Source: Puccinia triticina
Lineage: Eukaryota > Basidiomycota > Pucciniomycetes > Pucciniales > Pucciniaceae
Reading direction: 5' to 3'
DNA length: 64,000 nt
Assembly (NCBI RefSeq): GCF_026914185.1
Contig: NC_070574.1
Coordinates: 3,562,501-3,626,500, forward strand
Shown: one piece after another, positions 56,735 to 64,000 of the stretch
Layout: each line of letters opens with the position of its first letter
How positions within the stretch are numbered: position 1 is the first letter of the stretch
Made by a program: the position numbers and the translations under genes
The notes under the pieces: model-generated
Told to the model about the DNA's origin: nothing
The model's database searches: none
The model's input: the letters and a program-made list of their open reading frames with translations, nothing else

Positions 56735-59700
56735 TGCCCTGAGGCGGCGCACACGCTCATCTCCCCGGCAGCATTGCGACTCGCTGGCTTTTCCCTTTCC
56801 TTCCAAGCTGATTCTTTCTTCATATCTCACGGACGACACTTCTGGGCACGGTCGTCTCTCAATCCGGTTTCCAGGAAATGGGAGCTCCCCTCACCTATTC
56901 ACTTGTTTACTTGTTCTTCTGGTCGTCCATTGATGTCTCATCCTGTCGTTACCCGGTCCTTTCCTGCTGCTCCTCTTGTTCCTCCTGTCTCAACATACAA
57001 TGTCGGTGCTGTCCCACCCGTTTTGTCTCCATCATCCAATCCTCAGCCCACTGTTTCTCCACGTTGTTATCCTACCGTTTCACATGTACCGCCAGTTGAT
57101 GTATCAACAGTGATTGTAAATAAGGAATACATTCCTTTCGAGTACTCTGTCCCCGTCGCAACCAATCGACCGTTTGAAATGCCTCACCTCACCGCCGATG
57201 AGGCATTGCTACTCCATGTCCACAGACGTTTTGGACACGTTAGCCTTCGCACCATACGCCGTATGATGTCTCTAGGCGTGGCGTTAGGTCTACCCAAGAC
57301 GCTACCTAGAGGGGAAATTCAATGCCCTTCTTGCATGATTTCCAAGAGTGTGAACCGGAATACCCTGACGTCGGATCGTTGTGATTTCCAGCCTATGGAC
57401 GCCTGGAATGTTGATCTAGTTGGACCTTTTGAACTTGCCGCGCTCGGGGGTGGACTTTATGTGTTAACTATTCGGGATATCGGCTCCGGATACGCTGAGG
57501 CTAAGGTATTAGTAAAAAAAGTGAGGCGTGTACGGTCCTCCAAGACACTATTTTAAAACTAGAACGCCGTACTGGCCGATGTCTGAAGATCCTACGTTCC
57601 GATAATGGGGGTGAATTTAACAGCAAGATACTTGGCGACTTCCTTACGAAAAAGAGTATTACCACTGAGCGTTCTGTTGCTTGTCACCATTATCAGAATG
57701 GCACCATCAAACGTTTTAATCGCACACTTCAAGACATGGGCCGTACCATCCTATTAGACAGCACCCTTCCGAAAGAATTCTGGGGCCTCGCTTTTGTATG
57801 GGCCTGTTACACTCTTAATCGCATTCCCAACGCGGCGAGTGGCAATGTAACCCCTTTTGAACGTTTATTTGGGATCAAGCCAAATGTGGACCGTCTTCAA
57901 CCTTTTGGCTTGTTGGCTTTTGTACATGTACCCGCCGAGAAACGACGGAAACTAGATGAACGTGCTCTGAAAGGTTACGCGGTGTTTTATCTCCCCGACT
58001 CGAAAGGGTGGGGATTTTGGATTCCGGAGATTGGATCCTACTGCCATTCAGCTGTGGCCACCTTTCCGGATTTCCCCAGTTCTATTTCTACCTCACCGTC
58101 TTTCTCTTTCGCCGAATCTCTTGCTCTACAACTCGGTAGTTTTGAAGACGAAGTTTTGGTTCAATCTCAGGATAACATGGTTGATATTATTTGTAATACT
58201 ATTCCGGAAATCTTGGACGCCTCAGTCCCTACAACTTACAAACAAGCGACAAAGGATGCTGATAGTGCCAAATGGCTTGAAGCCATTAAAGAAGAACTGT
58301 CAAATCTACGGCGTCTTGGCGTATGGTCAGTAAAACCGATACCAAAGGGAACGAAGATCCTCCAAGCTAAATGGGTATTCAACAGGAAACTATCTGCCTT
58401 AGGAGTGGTGGTCAGGTTCAAAGCTTGCTACGTGGCGAAGGGATTTGCTCAGATTGAAGGAGAACATTTCAACGGCACTTTTGCCCCTACGGCTACATTC
58501 GTGTCCATGCGGCTGGTGTTATCTATAGCGGCCATGAACGGCTGGCCTGTCCATACTTTTGATTTTGTCACTGCATATCTGAACTTGCCTATTGATGAAG
58601 AGGTCTGGGTGGCTCCCCCTGAGGGTCTAGATGTACCGGCGGGACATGCCTGTCTGCTCCATAAAGCGCTTTATGGCACTCGGCAGGCAGCCCGATGCTG
58701 GTGGCAACACCTATTGGCGACTCTTGGACAGCTCGGGTATGAGAGCTCCCAATTCAATAGCAGCGTGTATGTACTCCGCAGACGTGACGGCCCCTCTGTT
58801 ATCTGGATACACGTTGACGACGGTATCGTTACCGGGTCATCTACCCAAATCCTGCGTGAGCTGGAATCAGCTTTATCGGACAGTTTGGAGATAAAGTGGT
58901 CATCTTCTCTGTCTGACATTGTTGGTCTTCAAGTGTCTTGGGACCAACAAGGCTTCAGTCTTGGGCAGCCAAAACTAGTATCAAAACTGCTTTCGTTGCA
59001 CTGGGATGGGGCCAGTCATGCTAAAACCCCTCTACCAATCGGAAATTTGCCGCTTTCATGTGATATGGACAAAGGTTTGGAATCGTCTAAATACCTCTCC
59101 ATTCTCGGGTTTCTCAGTTACCTCTCCGCCGGATCTCGGCCTGATATCACGTTCGGCGTGAATTTCTTGTCCCGGTTTTCAAAAAATCCCAGCACTGAAC
59201 ATTGGAAATGTCTTCGCCACCTTATCAACTACGTGGCGGCAACTAGGGACCAACAATTAGTCCTGAAACCAAACCCCGCCAGTCCTTGCCTTGTACAGTT
59301 CCCCCCACGACTTCTTAACTACCCCTACAGGGGGGTTCCAAATTTTGGAGATTTTTTTTCCAAAAATTCTTTAAAAAGTGGGCTGATGCTGCCCTGGGCT
59401 CTTTTTGGCCCATTTTTTGATGCAAATGTCACATTTCACTAACCAGACCTGGTAACATGCATGATAATAGTCTAAAGTCATTGAAATTTCACTGGACCCG
59501 CTGCCAAGAGAGCAATGAAGAAATATTTTTCACATTGCCACATTCCAAAGAGTGTACTGATGGATATGGCAATCATCAATAACTAAGGAGGTACATATTT
59601 ACATAAATACCTACACCTGTAGTATGTATGTACATAGATAATTTAGTCTCTAAATACAATGAGGCATTGCACAGACTTCAAAGTTATATTTTTGAGTTCT

Positions 59701-60292
59701 CCTACATCTGTAGGGCTCAAAAATGTATAGTTTACATGTGATACATGTCAGGTGACTTTGAACACATTGTTCAAAGTTCAATTTTTTTTTGCAGGTGCGG
59801 GGTAGTTGACAAGTTGTGGGGAGCACTGTATGTTTTGCGGACGCTAACTGGGGGGGCGAATTTTCGCGGTCTAACTACGGCATCCTCATCTTATTTCATG
59901 GTAGTCCCATACACTGGGTAGCCCGCCGACTGGCCACCATTGCGTCATCCACAGCACACGCCGAATATATGGCGCTAGGCCATGGCACAAAGCAGCTGCT
60001 ATGGATTCGTCATCTGATTACAGATATGACTGGTTCCGAAACAACCGGGCATTTGTTCTGCGATAATCAAGCAGCAGTGAAGATCTTCTCCAATGAAGCA
60101 TCCAACAAACGGACCCGTCACACCGACCAAGAATTCTACATTACAAACCAAGCCCTCTTTTGAAAACAAATATTGTTATCCTGGGTTGATACCAAGAACC
60201 AATTCGCGGACATATTTACAAAGAACCTCCCAACCCTCACTCATCAGTATCAGGTACGGGTAGCTCTTGGAGCGGTCTCGTCGAGTGGGGGG
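56735..60292 (+). pseudogene. Copia element 2, 5'-truncated pol, inactive
   Basis: Gag and protease are missing. Similarity starts at HTLISPAALRLAGFSLSF. Integrase: HRRFGHVSLRTIRRMM, CPSCMISKS, NVDLVGPFEL and SDNGGEFNS; the third catalytic residue (Glu in the ...ERFNRTL motif) is Lys (NGTIKRFNRTL, about 57705). A one-base change in an A run near 57520 shifts frame. Reverse transcriptase is largely intact from 57736: AKWVFNRKLSALG, HTFDFVTAYLN and IHVDDGIV. RNase H is split by the Tc1-type MITE at 59296-59828; beyond it ADANWGGEFSRS, STAHAEYMALGHGTKQLLW and FCDNQAAVK follow. TGA at 60162 interrupts the C-terminus. A G-run polypurine tract ends at 60292. Confidence 0.88.
59296..59828. mobile_element. 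Tc1/mariner-type MITE, 533 bp, in copia element 2
   Basis: Ends are CAGT...CCCCAC.ACTT and its inverted form, flanked by TA (59294-59295 and 59829-59830). Removing the insert and one TA rejoins the RNase H reading frame exactly at CLV|CFADANW. The interior is AT-rich with no coding potential. Confidence 0.85.
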
Positions 60293-60702
60293 GTGTTGTA
60301 GCCTGTTACGTAATGTACCATTACGTTACATTCCACACTGTCATGGTAAGTCATACTGTCATGACTTACCATAGACATGGGACTTTCCCATGTTTTCCTC
60401 GACTTGACAGCGCTCATCCATTACATACATACTACATATTAGCATGTATATATATAGCCTATGTTTCAGCTTTTGTTGTATTTCTCATTCATCCTGTTTG
60501 TTCTCTTCTCTCAAAATACATTCTCCCGCTGTCAGACTCTATTTATAATGGGACTAGAAATACAAGGTTTATTTATAGTCTACATTATGTAACTAGAGAA
60601 TGACATGAGATAGTTGAGAGATGTCGCGTCGAGACCATAGTGTATGTCAGTCATGACATAACTGTAGTGAGACGTAATGCTTTACGTAATCGAGCTACAA
60701 CA
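60293..60702. mobile_element. Two converging copia 3' LTRs
   Basis: The left boundary begins TGTTGTAGCCTGTTACGTAA after the polypurine tract of element 2. The right boundary is the inverted TGTTGTAGCTCGATTACGTA directly beside the polypurine tract of the minus-strand element 3. The two LTRs are related only near their ends and together fill 410 bp, so at least one is truncated. I could not place the junction; candidates are near 60540 (end of a TATTTATA stretch). A TATATATA element lies near 60450 in the plus-strand LTR. Confidence 0.6.
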
Positions 60703-61004
60703 CCCCCCCACTCGACGAGACACCTGAGATCACAAGTTGTTGATTGTGATGGATAAGAGGAGGAAGGTTTTTCGTAAAAACATCGGCAAACTGATTTTTT
60801 GTCAATACCCATGAGACTGAAATTTTCTTCTCGAAGAACACCTGATTCGTAATATAAAATTCTTGGTCCGTATGCCTGGTTTGTTTGTTGGACGTATCAT
60901 TGGAACAAATTCTGACCGCCGCAGTATTATCGCAATAAATATACCCTGTAAACCATTCATTGCACAGGTCGTACAGTAAGTTCCGGACCCAAAGCAATTG
61001 CTTA

Positions 61005-61297
61005 GAGCATCCTTACCGGTGACTAGTTTAGCTCGAAATTAGCTAGTTTAGCCACCAATCTCAACCACACTGGGTGTAGCTAAGCCCAAGCTAAATTAGT
61101 GAGAAGCTTGAATTCCAGCTAACCGTCACTACATTTAGTGACGGTTAGCTCGAAGCTAACTGCCATTTCCCGCGCCCACCACTCAGCTCCACCCCGCGCA
61201 AGCCAAACCAATAGGGCTGAATCGCTGTCGCTAAGTTAGTTTGCAACAGCTGCGAGTCAAAACTCGCGCCAACATAGCTCGACCGGTAAGGATGCTC
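61005..61297. mobile_element. PIF/Harbinger-type MITE, 293 bp
   Basis: Inverted ends GAGCATCCTTACCGGT and complement are flanked by TTA (61002-61004 and 61298-61300). The interior has an inverted TAGCTCGAAGCTAAC/CAGCTAACCGTCACT hairpin region. It lies inside RNase H of copia element 3, and removing it with one TTA rejoins the frame. Confidence 0.87.
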
Positions 61298-62473
61298 TTA
61301 GTGCAGTGGCCTAGCGCCATATATTCTGCGTGCGTGAGCCGTAGATGACGCAACAGTAGCAAGCTGTTTCAATACCCAAGAAATAGGGCAGCCATGATAA
61401 AAGAGAATCATCCCATAAGTTGAACGGGAAAACTCACCCCCCCAGTTTGCATCAGTAAAGCCGCAAAGGGTTGGTGCTTCTTTCCAGGGATGAATCTGGG
61501 TACATAGAGATCTCGTTGTCTCCAAGTAAGCCAGTAGATGCTTCAGCCATTTCCAGTGCTCTCGCGATGGGCACTGCAAAAACCGCGCCAGAAAGTTAAC
61601 CGCAAAGCATATGTCAGGCCTTGTTCCCAACGCAACATAGCTCAGAGCGCCCAGTATGGATAGATATAATGTTGGCTCGACTCCCTCACCCGCATGGGTC
61701 GTCAGTAGATTTCCCGTCGGTAAAGGTGTACGGCTGCTGGAAGATCCGTCCCAGTGGTCCGACAGGACCTTTGCGATTAGTTTTGGCTGGGACAGATGAA
61801 AACCACTCAAGTCCCTGGTAATCGCCAGTCCCACCATATCAGTAAGGTCTTTTGTCCATTTGATTTTAATATTAGCTGACAAATCTCGCTCCAATTGCTC
61901 AAGCGCCGCAGAGTCAGACGCCGTCACTATGCCATTGTCCACGTGGATCCAAATACAGGCGTTTCCCCGGGCTTTCTTTAAGATATGGAGGCTGCTATCA
62001 TACTGTGAAGCCTCATAACCCAAATTCGCCAAAGTCCCGGAGAGATGCTGCCACCAGCAGCGTGCCGCCTGCTTTGTACCGTAGAGGGCTTTCTTTAAAA
62101 GGCAGGCATATCCTTTTTCAACCGCCAAACCTTCCAGAGGCAAAACCCAAAGCTCCTCATCTATCGGAGAGTTAAGATACGCCACAACAAAATCAAAGGA
62201 GTGAACGGGCCAATGATTAACTGCCGCAATCACCAGGAGTATCCTCATGGAGACAAACATAGCAGTAGGGGCAAAAGTTTCATTGAATTGAAGCCCTGCG
62301 ATTTGGGAATACCCACGTGCAACGTAACGGGCCTTAAAGCGCTCAACTTCGCCCAAAGCATTAGTTTTTTTTGCAAAAAGCCATTTAGCTGTCATAACTT
62401 GGGTCCCGGGAGGTACCTTCGCGACTTCCCACACACCAAGAGATTCCAAGTTCACAATTTCTTCTTTGACTGC

Positions 62474-63526
62474 TGTGGTGATCCAGATCTGTTGCGCGCA
62501 ACAAAACTGCCAAAACCTCAACTCACAGCCTAAAATACTTTCATATGATAGAATATTACCAGAGAAATAGATTCTACATACAAACTTAACCCTAGTCACT
62601 CACTTCAACTACCCAGCTAGCTCTTCTAGTATAGAAGTTAGTTACAATTATAGGTTTAGTACAGGCCATACCCAGGTGGAAAGTCATATAAATCATAAAA
62701 GGCATGCATATACAGAAGAGTATAGTTAGATTTACTAGTTAGGCAGGCCTCCACTATTAGCTACAGATCACCTCACGCAACCTGCGCGTTGGAGACTGCA
62801 TTGACTAGGCCTCCACTCAACAACTCAACAGATTTGCACGGACCTTACATTGATGCATGCGGTCAGAAAGCCTCCACTTTGGCAGTGCAACCAACCTATG
62901 CGGCCTTTGCCTTAAAAAGTACAAATCACACATTGTCATGCGGAACATCAGTTTAATTTATGCACCCCTTGCAGAAGGCAGTGCAATCCACAGGGTCACC
63001 ACCAGCAGAAATGCCTCGAGTGCAGCCCTCACCAGCAAAAATAACTCAGAAAAGAATATATAAGGAGGCCCTCCTCCCAGCATTTTTCCAGCATCACCCA
63101 GGCACCCCAGCTCAGTGGTCACCAGTCATCATTTTGCCATCATCACGGAGGACACAGTCATCATACATTATCATAGAAATCTCATACCACACTCCATCAT
63201 CACTTCCCTCTGCTGAAACCATTAAAAACCCAACAAAACATATTCTCACTTGATTATATTCTTTGCCCATCTTGCCATATAGAGGTTGTATACGCATCTT
63301 GTACTTGTTAAAACTGATCTAGGTCTGATAGAGACTACTACATACAAGTTTTCTCCGTCATAAAAGTCACGCCACAACAATAAATAAATTTGTTGTCAGA
63401 ATTCTGTAGTATAATAGAGGGTCAGGTCTTTCAAACCACCCGTAACAGTAGTATTACTTAGCTGGAATATCATATTGTTATTTCCCCCTCAAAGGACTGC
63501 CAACCCATCCCAAAGGAGTTCTCACA
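62474..63526 (+). mobile_element. Solo LTR, about 1.05 kb, in copia element 3
   Basis: The insert begins TGTGGTGATCC and ends GAGTTCTCACA, so it has TG...CA ends. It lies precisely between coding blocks of copia element 3 that are adjacent in element 2. In plus orientation a TATATAAGG box at about 63056 and AATAAATAAA at about 63381 fit U3-R-U5 order. The flanks (ACTGC and ACCGC) are a probable, mutated target duplication, with one-base uncertainty at the right edge. No coding frame is recognised inside. Confidence 0.65.
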
Positions 63527-64000
63527 CCGCCGCCAACCATGCATCCTTCTCATCCAATTTCATTGCCTGTTAGAAAGTATTTGGCACACCTGCAGCAAAA
63601 AATTCCGATACCACCGAAGCCACCACATCCACCATTTGGTCTTGCGCACGCACCACCATTTTGTCTTTAAAGTCGCCTAAACAAAGATCTGTCATACTTG
63701 CAAGTGAGGCTATTGGTTGAGGATGAGCAGGATCAGGATTAGGAACTGGTAATTTTTGATTGAGAAAACTGGCGATGGCGGAGGAGATGAAAGAGTTTGT
63801 CAATGGTAACCAGAACCACCAGCCTTTTGATTTGGGGAGGTATGATATTACCCTGGCCGCAACAGCCCGCTCGTCCAGTTTTTTTCATTTCTCCGCGGGT
63901 ATATGGACATATGCTAGATCACCAAAAACTCGAGCCGTGTCCAAACTAGGTTTTTGACCAAAGAATTTCTCAAAAGGGGTGACCAGTCCACTAGCGCTGT

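Larger units (their letters stand above)
60703..64000 (-). pseudogene. Copia element 3, minus strand, inactive, continues past window edge
   Basis: From right to left: end of integrase and linker (VTPFEKFFGQKPSLDTARVF, KSKGWWFW) with a TGA near 63890, VVSEFFAAGVPNTF with a TAA at 63570, the solo LTR insert (62474-63526), then reverse transcriptase from about 62470 (AVKEEIVNLESLGVWEVAKV, HSFDFVVAYLNSPIDEE). The second catalytic motif is HVDN instead of HVDD (about 61936). RNase H (TDANWGGEFSRSTYG) is shifted by a 4-bp ACGC duplication near 61331 and interrupted by the Harbinger-type MITE at 61005-61297, then continues QLLWVRNLLYD, YCDNTAAVR and TKNQFADVFTKNLP to 60695. It resembles copia element 2 clearly but is far from identical. 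Confidence 0.88.

Noticed and set aside
60162..60164. TGA in copia element 2 as another TCGA-to-TTGA event
   Set aside because: The aligned residue in element 3 is Glu, not Arg, so a single C-to-T change does not explain it; left out of the count.

Overview
The window looks like a rust fungus (Basidiomycota, Pucciniomycotina, Pucciniales, probably Puccinia-like). Reasons: housekeeping genes with many short GT-AG introns and fungal protein families; basidiomycete-type transposases (Plavaka/CACTA, IS630-like Tc1/mariner, gypsy, copia); and several protein families that I know only as large, unnamed, transposon-associated families of rust genomes. Species is not determinable from the sequence alone.

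Layout. (1) 1-15.2 kb is a gene island: a DUF218 (YdcF-like) membrane protein (-), a 21-exon CHL1/DDX11 Fe-S helicase (+) sharing a 111-bp divergent intergenic region with it, an unrecognised Ser/coiled-coil protein (+), phosphopantothenoylcysteine decarboxylase of CoA synthesis (-), a broken secreted double-psi beta-barrel (RlpA/expansin-like) gene (+), and mitochondrial NFU1 (+). For four of these genes I could build complete exon chains with consistent phases. (2) 15.2-20.9 kb is intergenic sequence filled with non-autonomous elements, including a 1.55-kb foldback hAT-type element with a Harbinger-type MITE nested in it. (3) 21-42.6 kb is a decayed cluster of rust-type accessory genes: two copies of an uncharacterised family ('A'), one gene each of families 'B' and 'C', a SNF2/RAD5-like ATPase and a Plavaka (CACTA) transposase. 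Premature stops, frameshifts and 8-bp-duplication (hAT-type) insertions interrupt them. (4) 43-46.5 kb holds an isolated LTR on the minus strand and a gypsy integrase fragment. (5) 46.5-51.6 kb is a full-length but dead copia element with 326-bp LTRs and a 5-bp target duplication. (6) 52-56.3 kb has a Tc1/mariner transposase relic, a TA-flanked element that appears to carry a fragment of a Ppo-type haem peroxidase gene, and an unrecognised minus-strand gene. (7) 56.7-64 kb holds two related copia elements facing each other tail to tail, carrying a Tc1-type MITE, a Harbinger-type MITE and a solo LTR.

Two observations stand out. First, in the transposon-derived genes nearly all premature TGA codons are TTGA, and the lost catalytic acids of three copia elements are each explained by one change: TCG to TTG on one strand or the other. 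This looks like a TCG-directed RIP-like or methylation-deamination process, apparently sparing the gene island. Second, two hAT-type elements with different terminal repeats both carry long arrays of a ~30-bp palindromic unit centred on paired ACCGGT half-sites. A third array, with a GGATCC core, lies beside them.

Exon coordinates were read by eye from splice signals and reading-frame consistency. No alignment or database search was run; family names rest on remembered motifs.
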